The notes below the pieces were generated by a model, which saw only the letters and a program-made list of their open reading frames with translations, was not told the DNA's origin and made no database searches. Of a stretch of 26,753 nucleotides of DNA, positions 16,366 through 23,571 are shown piece by piece. Positions within the stretch are counted from its first letter, which is position 1. Each line of letters starts with the position of its first letter. Both the position numbers and the translations under genes were made by a program. Source of the DNA: Thermoplasmatota archaeon (GTDB lineage: Archaea; Thermoplasmatota; E2; DHVEG-1); contig JAGXLH010000009.1 in NCBI GenBank assembly GCA_018334795.1, positions 1-26,753 on the forward strand, given 5' to 3'.

Positions 16366-16815
16366 TCAATTTGAATTGAGTACTTTTTCTCTCATTTTTT
16401 GACGATAGTTCTTTAGTTCTTCAGCAATCTTTTTATCTTGTAATCCCAGGATTTCAAGAGCAAGAAGTGCTGCGTTATCACCACGATCTAATCCGACTGC
16501 TGCGGTGGGGATTCCTGGTGGCATTTGAATAATTGATAATATGGAATCAAAGTTTACTTTTCCACTGACCGGAACTCCGATGACTGGTTTAATGGTATGA
16601 GCTGCCATTGATCCAGGGAGTGCTGCTGCAAGCCCTGCAACACCGATGAATACGTCTGCATCATTGTTTTTGATGATGTCTTCAACGACATCTGGAGTTC
16701 GGTGTGCTGAAGCAACTTTAATATCGTAATCCACAGTGAACTGGTTTAATATTTTTTTTGCTTTTTCTGCTACGGGCATATCTGAGGTTGAACCTAATAT
16801 TATTTGTATTTTCAT
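16366..16815 (-). CDS. purE: Phosphoribosylaminoimidazole carboxylase PurE
   Basis: It acts at the carboxylation step of purine synthesis, converting AIR or N5-CAIR to CAIR. The 149 residues carry ILGSTSDMPVAEKA, the SAHRTPD loop and GVAGLAAALPGSMAAHTIKPVIGVPV, followed by QMPPGIPTAAVGLDRGDNAALLA. No purK is in the window. The GLAAALPG segment leaves open whether it uses N5-CAIR (class I) or AIR plus CO2 directly (class II). The ATG at 16815 follows GAGGA (16821-16825) at a good spacing; the GTG five codons earlier lies upstream of that site and is rejected. It is the first gene of the purine operon. Confidence 0.92.
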   Translation of the reverse strand: MKIQIILGSTSDMPVAEKAKKILNQFTVDYDIKVASAHRTPDVVEDIIKNNDADVFIGVAGLAAALPGSMAAHTIKPVIGVPVSGKVNFDSILSIIQMPPGIPTAAVGLDRGDNAALLALEILGLQDKKIAEELKNYRQKMREKVLNSN

Positions 16816-16840
16816 AATTGTCCTCGTCACGGTATAGAGA

Positions 16841-16897
16841 TTAATTAATTAATAGTTTCGACGAAAAAATGCTTTTTGGGACAAACCAATTATATAG
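16841..16897. promoter_or_regulatory. Divergent promoter region between purE and topA
   Basis: TTATATAG at 16890-16897 is placed about 40 bases before the topA start and can drive it with a leader of about 20 bases. The repeated TTAATTAATTAA stretch at 16843-16856 lies 28-41 bases before the purE start and can act as its TATA element on the minus strand. Confidence 0.45.
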
Positions 16898-16937
16898 GAG
16901 ACTCTAGTTTCCAGGACAAAACACAAAACATGTTTGG

Positions 16938-18983
16938 ATGATGATGAACTTAATTATTTGTGAAAAAAACATAGCGGCAAAACGTATCGCATCAATTCTT
17001 TCTGGTGGATCCTCGAAACAAAAAAAGATTGGATCTGTTCCAGTGTATGATTTTTCTTCTAATGGAGTGGATTGGAAGGTCGTTGGATTACGAGGCCATA
17101 TCATTAATTTAGATTTTCCTTCGAAATTTAAAATATGGTGGCGGATTGCCCCAAGGAATCTTATTTCAATTGATCCTGAGAAGAAAGTAACACAAAAAGG
17201 AATAGCTTCAGCTCTAAAGAAATTACTAAATGATGATGTTTCTGTTATTGTAGCAACTGATTTTGATCGAGAAGGAGAACTTATTGGTGTAGAAGCAATT
17301 GATTTAGTAAAAAAATATAATAGTAATGTTTCAAAGATAAAACGAGCTCATTTTAGTGCCATTACTCCTTCTGAAATAAAAGATGCATTTGCTCAGTTAA
17401 CTGAAGTTGATTATAATTTATCTGCAGCTGGGGAATCTCGTCAAGTCATTGATCTTATTTGGGGTGCAGTGCTCACTCGTTTTATTTCTTTGACATCGAA
17501 TAAAACGGGGAAAGAATTTTTATCGGTTGGACGTGTGCAATCTCCAACACTTGCACTTCTTGTTGAAAAAGAAAAGGAAATTCAAGCGTTTAAACCTAAA
17601 CCGTATTGGAAGATTATTGCACAGTTAAAAAAAGAGAATGGTTTTGAAGCTGATCATAAGAACGGTCGTTTTTGGGATGAAAAAGAAGTCATTACTATTT
17701 TTGAAAAAATTAAGGATGCACAGGAAGCAAAAGTCACCTCCGTGAAAAAAAGGAAACGGAAGGAAAAGCCTCCTGCTCCGTTTAATACTACTTCTTTCAT
17801 TCAGGCAGCATCGTATGTTCGTGTTTCTGCAGCACAAGCCATGAAAACCGCTGAAGAACTATATATGAACGGCTTGATTTCTTATCCGAGAACTGATAAT
17901 ACTGTGTATCCGAAATCTCTTGATATTGATGAGATTTTAACAAAGTTTAAAAATTCAGAATTTGCTGATGATGTTACTGAAGTTTTACAACATCGGCGAA
18001 ATAAGCCAATGCGGGGGAAGAAAAAAACAACTGATCATCCCCCAATTCATCCTGTTGATCTTCCAAAAAAACCATTGAGTGGACGGAGTAAAAAAGTGTA
18101 TGATCTTATTGTTAAACGATTTCTTGCTACCCTTTGTGAGGATGCACTTTCTGAAACTATTTATGCTACGTTTGATATCAAAAATGAACCATTTAAAGCA
18201 AAAGGATATCGGTTAATTGAACCTCGATGGAGAAAGATTTATACTTATATTAAAAGTAAAGAAAAACCTCTTCCTTCATTGGAAGAAGGAGATAACATTC
18301 TTGTTTCAAAGATGCTTTTGAAAGAAGATGAAACCAAACCACCAAATCGGTATTCCCAAGGTACGCTCATTGGAAAAATGGAGGATTTGTCTTTAGGAAC
18401 AAAATCCACGCGACATGACATTATTAATAAATTGTATCAACGGAAGTATATCACGTTTTCACCATTTGCACCAACTCCAATTGCTGTTGCGGTTATTGAT
18501 TCAATGAGTGATTGTGATGTGGTAAAACCAAAGATGACCGCTGAACTTGAAAAAGACATGGATCTTATCGCTGAAGGAAAGAAGACTTTGGATGAAACAA
18601 TTGATGAATCTCGTAAGATGCTAACAAAGGTCATGCAAGAACTTGAAAAAGATAAACAAAAGATTAAGAAAAATATCAAAGAAGCTTCGTTAAAACAGAA
18701 TACCATCGGAACCTGCCCTGTTTGTGGAAAAGATCTTGTAATACGAATGTCAAGGCGAGGAAAACGATTTGTTGGTTGTACAGGGTATCCAAAATGTAAG
18801 AACACCTATCCATTACCACAGCGTGGTGCAATCATTAAAACAGATACAGTTTGTGAGGCCTGTAAGACTCCTGTTGTGCAATTAAAAACTCGGGGAAAAA
18901 AACCCTGGGAGTTTTGTATCGATCCTGATTGTGCTTCTAAGGAAAATGATAAAAAGATAAATGATAACAAGAATAAAAACTAA
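16938..18983 (+). CDS. topA: DNA topoisomerase I (type IA), archaeal
   Basis: The 681-residue enzyme relaxes negatively supercoiled DNA by cutting one strand. The N-terminal Toprim domain has the catalytic Glu in IICEKNIAAKRIA and the metal-binding ATDFDREGELIG (about residues 107-118). The active-site tyrosine lies in LISYPRTDNTVYP (Tyr316). VGRVQSPTLALLVEKE and the C-terminal TKSTRHDIINKLYQRKYI are family segments. The C-terminus carries two zinc fingers: CPVCGKDL...CTGYPKC, then CEACKTP...CIDPDC. No reverse gyrase helicase domain is attached. Three ATG codons in a row (16938, 16941, 16944) make the exact start uncertain. It is divergent from purE. Confidence 0.95.
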   Translation: MMMNLIICEKNIAAKRIASILSGGSSKQKKIGSVPVYDFSSNGVDWKVVGLRGHIINLDFPSKFKIWWRIAPRNLISIDPEKKVTQKGIASALKKLLNDDVSVIVATDFDREGELIGVEAIDLVKKYNSNVSKIKRAHFSAITPSEIKDAFAQLTEVDYNLSAAGESRQVIDLIWGAVLTRFISLTSNKTGKEFLSVGRVQSPTLALLVEKEKEIQAFKPKPYWKIIAQLKKENGFEADHKNGRFWDEKEVITIFEKIKDAQEAKVTSVKKRKRKEKPPAPFNTTSFIQAASYVRVSAAQAMKTAEELYMNGLISYPRTDNTVYPKSLDIDEILTKFKNSEFADDVTEVLQHRRNKPMRGKKKTTDHPPIHPVDLPKKPLSGRSKKVYDLIVKRFLATLCEDALSETIYATFDIKNEPFKAKGYRLIEPRWRKIYTYIKSKEKPLPSLEEGDNILVSKMLLKEDETKPPNRYSQGTLIGKMEDLSLGTKSTRHDIINKLYQRKYITFSPFAPTPIAVAVIDSMSDCDVVKPKMTAELEKDMDLIAEGKKTLDETIDESRKMLTKVMQELEKDKQKIKKNIKEASLKQNTIGTCPVCGKDLVIRMSRRGKRFVGCTGYPKCKNTYPLPQRGAIIKTDTVCEACKTPVVQLKTRGKKPWEFCIDPDCASKENDKKINDNKNKN

Positions 18984-18990
18984 CCTTTTT

Positions 18991-19944
18991 CTACCGTTTT
19001 TTTATTCCCTTTTCGGTGATAAAACCTGTTATGTATCTATGGGGAGTGACATCAAATGCTGGGTTTTTCACTGGTGTTTTTGATGGCATGATGCGGTGGC
19101 CATTTGCTTTTAATAGTTCTTGGGATTCTCGTTGTTCGATAATAATATCTTTTCCGGAATTAATAGTGGTATCAAAGGTACTAGATGGAGCAGCAATGTA
19201 AAATGGAATGTTGTTTTCTTTGGCAAGAACTGCTTTTTCATAGGTTCCAATTTTATTAGCAGCATCACCATTTTTTGCAATGCGATCAGCTCCAGTAATC
19301 ACCATATCAATATCCCCCTTTTTCATGTAGTATCCAGCAGCGTTATCGGCGATGACTGCATGAGGAATTTTTTCTTGAGATAATTCCCATGATGTCAGTA
19401 ATCCTTGCAGACGAGGACGGGTTTCATCAGCATATACAAAAATTTGTTTTCCTTCTTGATGAGCAATTCGAAATGGAGCAAGCGCAGTCCCCCAATCAAC
19501 CGTTGCTAAAGCACCAGCATTGCAATGAGTAAGAATACTCATGTTGTTTTTTATTAATTTATTTCCGTGAATGCCAATGGATTTACATTGATTAATCATG
19601 TTTTCCACGTATTGTTCTGCAGCAAATAACGCATCATTATTCTGATTTATTTGATCAAGCATGTAATCGATTGCATAAAAAAGATCATACGCAGTTGGAC
19701 GAGTTTTTTTAAGAATGTTAGCGGTTTTTTCTGCCTTATTCTGTCCAATGACCATACCATAAGCTGCAGTAGCACCGATTGCTGGTGCACCACGTACTAC
19801 CATGTTTTTAATGATCTTAGCTATTTCTGTAACTGTAGTAGCTTTTATGATTTCGATTGAAAAAGGAAGTTTTCGTTGATCAATTAAATATAACGAATCA
19901 TTTTCAAACCAAAGTGCTTTTTTGTCTTCACCCTTTATCTTCAT
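18991..19944 (-). CDS. mtnA: S-methyl-5-thioribose-1-phosphate isomerase family (MtnA / aIF2B-like)
   Basis: A 317-residue member of the eIF2B-alpha / MtnA fold. RGAPAIGATAAYG, LTHCNAGALATVDWGTAL with the catalytic Cys, FVYADETRPRLQG, ITGADRIAKNGDAANKIGTY with the catalytic Asp, and the C-terminal NPAFDVTPHRYITGFITE are MtnA hallmarks. MtnA isomerises methylthioribose-1-phosphate in methionine salvage; archaeal relatives may instead use 5-deoxyribose-1-phosphate or ribose-1,5-bisphosphate. The RGAPAIG and Cys/Asp pair favour MtnA over the ribose-1,5-bisphosphate isomerases. The start at 19944 has GGTGA 8 bases upstream; the in-frame ATG at 19992 adds a polar, Asn-rich stretch not seen in the family. 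It is convergent with topA. Confidence 0.88.
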   Translation of the reverse strand: MKIKGEDKKALWFENDSLYLIDQRKLPFSIEIIKATTVTEIAKIIKNMVVRGAPAIGATAAYGMVIGQNKAEKTANILKKTRPTAYDLFYAIDYMLDQINQNNDALFAAEQYVENMINQCKSIGIHGNKLIKNNMSILTHCNAGALATVDWGTALAPFRIAHQEGKQIFVYADETRPRLQGLLTSWELSQEKIPHAVIADNAAGYYMKKGDIDMVITGADRIAKNGDAANKIGTYEKAVLAKENNIPFYIAAPSSTFDTTINSGKDIIIEQRESQELLKANGHRIMPSKTPVKNPAFDVTPHRYITGFITEKGIKKR

Positions 19945-20076
19945 ATTGTTTTCACCGTTTTCGTTGTTTTTGATATGATCTATTGTTCTCATTTTTTATT
20001 TTGATAAACAACGCATCATTTTTTATTCTTTTTTATCAATTTTTTCTTCAATAGAATTGATTATTTAAAAATATAT

Positions 20077-20457
20077 TTATATGATTAATTGTATGTTTTT
20101 CTGTTTGAGAAAACAGATGATCTGGTTGGTTACTTTTTGAATATAACGGGTGGTGAGTTTCTTCATTCCTAGGTGAAGAACACTATGATCGGGTATGTCG
20201 TTGAAATAGTCTTTGAAGGTTTCACTTTCTTTCAATTAGGCTTCAATACTATCATACGTTTGGTTGAATCCTATTTTGAGGATACAACCAGTTGCTGCTT
20301 CTTTTGAATCGTGTCCGTTGCGTCCTTTTTTCTTCGGTTTCCATGGTGGTGGGAGTTGTTCGACTGCTTTGATAGTGCTTTTTATGTACAATACGTTGAA
20401 GTTTCTGTTTACATAGTTCAAAATTTTTGGATTAATTCGGTTTTTCGCACATCCCAT
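20077..20457 (-). pseudogene. Transposase N-terminal remnant with in-frame stop
   Basis: Reading from the ATG at 20457 gives 73 residues ending DSIEA. A TAA at 20236-20238 follows, and the same frame then continues for 52 more codons to a stop at 20077. The continuation (LKESETFKDYFNDIPDHSVLHLGMKKL in two parts, then TTRYIQKVTNQIICFL) completes the typical N-terminal domain of an IS4/IS5-like DDE transposase: 'AVEQLPPPWKPKKKGR', 'CILKIGFNQTYDSIEA(Y)LK', 'IPDHSVLHxGMKKL'. The stop most likely replaced a Tyr codon. The catalytic DDE domain that should follow is absent, so the copy is both truncated and nonsense-mutated. The exact IS family cannot be fixed from this part. Confidence 0.72.
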
Positions 20458-20465
20458 CTTTAATA

Positions 20466-20486
20466 AGCAGACATATCATGTCTGCT
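20466..20486. repeat. Perfect inverted repeat upstream of the transposase remnant
   Basis: Nine-base arms AGCAGACAT (20466-20474) and ATGTCTGCT (20478-20486) flank a 3-base centre. The repeat lies 9 bases before the transposase remnant start. It might be part of an IS end or a stem-loop; no second copy was found downstream. Confidence 0.5.
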
Positions 20487-20528
20487 AAAAAAACTATTTC
20501 GGGATGAAGCCGATTTTTTAGAAAGTCA

Positions 20529-20536
20529 TTTATAAG
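20529..20536 (+). promoter_or_regulatory. TATA box before the small broken ORF and kinase gene
   Basis: TTTATAAG lies 29-36 bases before the ATG at 20565, the spacing of a leaderless archaeal transcript. It supports the small ORF at 20565 as the first gene of a two-gene unit with the kinase-like gene. Confidence 0.45.
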
Positions 20537-20564
20537 AGTTTATTATGTGATACAAGTGGTTGGG

Positions 20565-20694
20565 ATGAAAAAAAAAGACAGATTGTCAAGAGATTCTCCT
20601 TGAAACAGGTATAAGTGAAGTAGAGATTGCAGAGATTGGTAATTTGTTAAACATTGTTGAAGATATATTGGAAAAAAATAAAGATGTGGAGTAA
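20565..20694 (+). pseudogene. Small ORF (about 42 codons) broken by one base in an A run
   Basis: From the ATG at 20565, nine A follow (20568-20576), and the literal frame stops after 12 codons. With one A fewer, the frame runs on as MKKKTDCQEILLETG, then ISEVEIAEIGNLLNIVEDILEKNKDVE, and stops at 20694. That stop is 2 bases before the start of the kinase-like gene. The acidic helical composition, the TATA box at the right distance and the tight spacing to the next gene all argue that this was a real short gene. Its function is not recognised; it may be a partner of the kinase. The break could be a true mutation, polymerase slippage, or a homopolymer sequencing error. Confidence 0.5.
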
Positions 20695-20696
20695 AA

Positions 20697-21545
20697 ATGA
20701 ATAATCCGCTTCTTTCTGGAACGGTTCAAGAAAAGATTCAATGGTATATTCGAGCTCATGGGCATAGTTCCATTGGTGGACTCAATCTGATGTGGACGTA
20801 TTTTACGTATCAAAAACAACAAGAATTAGCTGATATCGTGGAAAAAACAATTGAGGAATTTGAAAGTTTCGATCAATCAGATGATGTCAATCATCAAATA
20901 AAACATATCAAAATCGAACTGAATATGATTGAGAAAAACATAGATTATGTTCCTATTGAACCTGAAAAAAAAACTGAATTGCAGAAAATACTTCATGGAA
21001 TTTATGAGAACATTGACCGTATTGAAGATATTATTTTAGATCCAGGATGTGAAGGAAAATTTTATTTGGAAGATATTTTAGATTCAGCGATTATGGAATT
21101 ATTGAACCGATACCCGCAAACCTTGTATGGTGATCTTATTGGTGATAAAAATCAGGATGAATCGATAAAGATTCATTTTGATAAACATGGGTCATCAAGA
21201 AAATTAGTTGTTTGTGGATATGAAATGCAATTATTATTTTATAATTTGGTGTCAAATGCAATAGATGCCATTCAGGAACTAGATGATCCAAGTGGGATTA
21301 TTTCCATTCTTTTCGATTACAAAAAGGAATTTGTGCATGTTGAAATTGTTAATACTGGTAAACAAATAACGAGTGATGTTTTAAATAAGATTCAATCAAA
21401 GAAATCGTTTTCAACAAGAGGTGCACATCATGGAAACGGATTACAGATCACCTATGATATCGGTGAAAAATATGATGCTAACATAACTGTTGAAAGTAAT
21501 GAAGGGCAAACGATTTTTTCCTTAGATATTCCTTATACTGATTAA
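20697..21545 (+). CDS. Sensor-less histidine-kinase-like ATPase
   Basis: The 282-residue soluble protein has a helical N-terminal half with RAHGHSSIGGL (about residues 19-29), a possible variant of the phosphoacceptor His box, and coiled-coil-like segments to about residue 110. A HATPase_c-like domain follows: the N box LFYNLVSNAIDAI (about 180-192), a degenerate G1 box (IVNTGKQI, where most kinases have DNGxGI) and the G2 box HGNGLQI near residue 245. No membrane helix, PAS or GAF sensor domain is present. It has a GGAG ribosome binding site at 20688-20691 and probably depends on translation of the small upstream ORF. The loss of the G1 Asp raises doubt about ATP binding. It may be a chemotaxis- or motility-linked kinase, given the CheR remnant downstream. 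Confidence 0.75.
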   Translation: MNNPLLSGTVQEKIQWYIRAHGHSSIGGLNLMWTYFTYQKQQELADIVEKTIEEFESFDQSDDVNHQIKHIKIELNMIEKNIDYVPIEPEKKTELQKILHGIYENIDRIEDIILDPGCEGKFYLEDILDSAIMELLNRYPQTLYGDLIGDKNQDESIKIHFDKHGSSRKLVVCGYEMQLLFYNLVSNAIDAIQELDDPSGIISILFDYKKEFVHVEIVNTGKQITSDVLNKIQSKKSFSTRGAHHGNGLQITYDIGEKYDANITVESNEGQTIFSLDIPYTD

Positions 21546-21581
21546 TACTTTTTAACATAATATGGATTTTTTGTTCCTCTA

Positions 21582-21924
21582 TTAAAGACCAAACAAGTTC
21601 ATGCCACATTTTGAGCATTCATCACTTTTTACTGTTTCCTAAATTTTTATGATTTTTCATCATGTTTCCTTTGAGGAAGTAATTATTCATCATACATATG
21701 TTTGTAATTTGCCATGTTTTCTTCTTTTTGCATATTATACCAGACAAGATTTGTATTTTCACAAGTGGGACATTTGAAATTATCATTATTTGAAAGCGAA
21801 AATAGATTATTGCATTGTGGACAGGAATAAGTTTCATAAATGATTTTTCGTTTATTCTTACTTCCATAGTTTACTGTAAAAGATTGTCACATCCGTTACA
21901 CTGAGCTTTATACGTTTTTACCAT
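21582..21924 (-). pseudogene. Frameshifted zinc-ribbon protein gene
   Basis: From the ATG at 21924 the frame gives MVKTYKAQCNGCDNLLQ and stops at 21871. A neighbouring frame, overlapping from about 21880, continues with YGSKNKRKIIYETYSCPQC, NNLFSLSNNDNFKCPTCENTN and LVWYNMQ, and stops at 21683. A third short piece (ECSKCGMNLFG, stop at 21582) follows in yet another frame. Together they show four CxxC knuckles (CNGC, CPQC, CPTC, CSKC), the pattern of a small protein with tandem zinc ribbons. At least one frameshift separates the first knuckle from the next two. No known family can be named. Confidence 0.5.
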
Positions 21925-21935
21925 TTTTATTTTAG

Positions 21936-22253
21936 GCCGAAAATACTGTTGAACAAGAACGATTACCCAATGATCTTAGTATTGTTACTGAGTTCTTTAA
22001 AGATAAACGCGTGTATCATTTCGTTCATGAGACTGTGTTACCTGCAATATCTCAACAGAAAGAAAAGATGCGAATTTGGAATGCAGGATCTTCAGATAGA
22101 AAGGAAGTTTATAGTATTGCAATGCTTTTCCTTAAACTTCTTGGTGAACAAAAAGCAACATCAAAAGTCAGTATCGTTGCAACAGATATTGATAATGCTT
22201 GTTTACAGCGAGCACGAGTAGGGGATTATTTTTCAAATTTCTTTTTTAAGTGA
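21936..22253 (+). pseudogene. cheR: CheR methyltransferase remnant, truncated at both ends
   Basis: The open stretch has no proper start; a TAG lies just upstream at 21933, and the first possible start is GTG at 22011. Its translation matches the central part of chemotaxis methyltransferase CheR: VTEFFKDKRVYHFVHETVLPAI, then MRIWNAGSSDRKEVYSIAML, then SIVATDIDNACLQRARVGDY. CheR methylates glutamates of chemoreceptors using S-adenosylmethionine. The SAM-binding motif, normally A-G-C-S-x-G-E-E-x-Y-S, has become AGSSDRKEVYS. The N-terminal helical domain and everything after GDY are missing; only about 106 of roughly 270 residues remain. It is almost certainly non-functional. Confidence 0.7.
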
Positions 22254-22332
22254 AGTTAATCATTCAAAATTATGTTAGATGCAGTGAGGATTGATATAAA
22301 AATAAATTGATGGCAGAATAATATAGCCATCT

Positions 22333-22677
22333 TTAACGATTATTTCTTTCTTTTAACATTGATTCAAGCATTTCTTTACCATATGGAGTTAACCCATACA
22401 ATTTAATGTTGGATCCGCCCTTTCTCTCCTCAATGATATCTAGCCCAATTAACGATTCATCCTTTCGATATCTTGATTTCATTCCACGTATCGCACCAAT
22501 CACATTCGTTGGTGTTGTTTTCACGTGATACGCGATTTCGGAAGTATAACTATAACTTGGACTGATATCGAAAAGATACTCCGCAATCTTCTTTCGGACA
22601 TTACTCCTTCGAAGCGCCCGAACAACTAGGGGGCGTTTTACATCTGCTGAAACGTTTTCATTATCCGGCTCGTGCAT
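22333..22677 (-). CDS. Winged helix-turn-helix regulator, EarA-like
   Basis: The 114-residue basic DNA-binding protein has an N-terminal arm, then 'RRSNVRKKIAEYLFDISPSYSYTSEIAYHV' and 'TTPTNVIGAIRGMKSRYRKDESLIGLDII', followed by a wing and 'IKLYGLTPYGKEML'. This order fits the archaeal winged-helix type in which the recognition helix reads 'xNVIGAIrGM'. From memory the pattern is close to EarA, the activator of archaellum genes in Euryarchaeota. The archaellin gene 3.8 kb away makes that role attractive but unproven. It has a strong Shine-Dalgarno site (GGTGAGGG) and a TATA box. A sequence block shared with the archaellin promoter lies upstream, which suggests autoregulation. Confidence 0.75.
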   Translation of the reverse strand: MHEPDNENVSADVKRPLVVRALRRSNVRKKIAEYLFDISPSYSYTSEIAYHVKTTPTNVIGAIRGMKSRYRKDESLIGLDIIEERKGGSNIKLYGLTPYGKEMLESMLKERNNR

Positions 22678-22683
22678 CCCAAA

Positions 22684-22725
22684 CCCTCACCGCTTTAGTA
22701 ATGTATGAAACTACTATTATTTATA
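22684..22725 (-). promoter_or_regulatory. Promoter and ribosome binding site of the winged-helix regulator
   Basis: On the minus strand TATAAATA (plus coordinates 22718-22725) precedes GGTGAGGG (22684-22691), which lies 6 bases before the ATG at 22677. The leader would be about 20 bases. Confidence 0.6.
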
Positions 22726-22751
22726 CTAAATCCCCACTTGAATAAGCATCA

Positions 22752-22781
22752 ACATATACACCTGCACATGTACATGCATAA
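22752..22781. repeat. Shared intergenic block, copy 1 (upstream of the winged-helix regulator)
   Basis: The block holds ACATATACACCTGCA followed by a perfect 10-bp palindrome CATGTACATG (22767-22776) and GCATAA. It lies 27 bases upstream of the regulator TATA box. About 22 bases align with copy 3 before the archaellin gene (ATACACCTGCA-AT--ACATGC). Confidence 0.55.
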
Positions 22782-22816
22782 CAACTATTTGGTCGCACTA
22801 TTGCTTGCATAATTAA

Positions 22817-23530
22817 TCACACATACGTTTGGATTTTCTTCATAACTTGAGCATCTGTTTTTGTTTCAAAGAAGGATAATAAAAGTTTAGAAAATACTAC
22901 GGAGACCATTCCTGATAAAAAGATAAGGTCTACTCCTGAGGCACCACCAATAATAGCATGCATTGAAGAAGAAACAGGATAGGATAATAATTCTGGGAAA
23001 TGAGATACATCTGCACCGATAATTACTCCGAAAACACCAAGAGTAAATGCGTACAAACAAGTATTATCTTTTAATTTTTCTTTGTTTAACACTGTTATCA
23101 TCGCAGCCATGAATGGTGGAAACAACCAGAGTGGGAATGGAGCAACAATTCCTTTTTCAAGAACTGGCGTGGTCATAAGATAGGCCATAATACAAACGGG
23201 GATAAGACTAAGAAAAAGAAACGACCAGTTGATTTGATTTGATCTAATCAATAAGATAATGCTGATAAGAATGGGAAACACAAGACCAATGGGATGAATG
23301 CTAATATGCCAGGATCCGATCGTAAAAAGTTGAATGTGATTTGATGAAGATAATATCAAACTTGGAAAGAATGTAGCAAATATTGAAAAAAAAGAAAGAA
23401 CCATTCCTTTTTTAACCGAAATAGACAAAGACGAATACACATACATTGAAATTAGATATAACCCATAAAAGAAAAATACTGGTAAGAGTATGATGCCGAT
23501 GAAAACTAGGATCATACTTATTTCATTCAT
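22817..23530 (-). CDS. DUF1614 family membrane protein
   Basis: The 237-residue protein has about seven hydrophobic helices. The C-terminal part carries GVIIGADVSHFPEL and HAIIGGASGVDLIFLSGMVSVVFSKLL, the two most conserved stretches of DUF1614 (an Asp in 'GADv' and the 'GgaGxxDgiFLtGi' pattern). No function is known for the family; the conserved Asp residues inside membrane helices suggest an ion- or metal-handling or intramembrane enzymatic role, which is speculation. The start at 23530 follows AGGTGA at a 6-base spacing. It lies 41 bases after the small membrane-anchored gene upstream and is likely in one operon with it. Confidence 0.7.
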   Translation of the reverse strand: MNEISMILVFIGIILLPVFFFYGLYLISMYVYSSLSISVKKGMVLSFFSIFATFFPSLILSSSNHIQLFTIGSWHISIHPIGLVFPILISIILLIRSNQINWSFLFLSLIPVCIMAYLMTTPVLEKGIVAPFPLWLFPPFMAAMITVLNKEKLKDNTCLYAFTLGVFGVIIGADVSHFPELLSYPVSSSMHAIIGGASGVDLIFLSGMVSVVFSKLLLSFFETKTDAQVMKKIQTYV

Positions 23531-23571
23531 CTTTTTTCACCTTTTCCAATGGATTTTGATTTTGTATTATA

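Noticed and set aside
21622..21867. 81-residue minus-strand ORF starting MEVRINEKSF
   Set aside because: It has no protein-like features, and another minus-strand frame in the same place shows conserved CxxC pairs, so this is the wrong frame of the broken zinc-ribbon gene.
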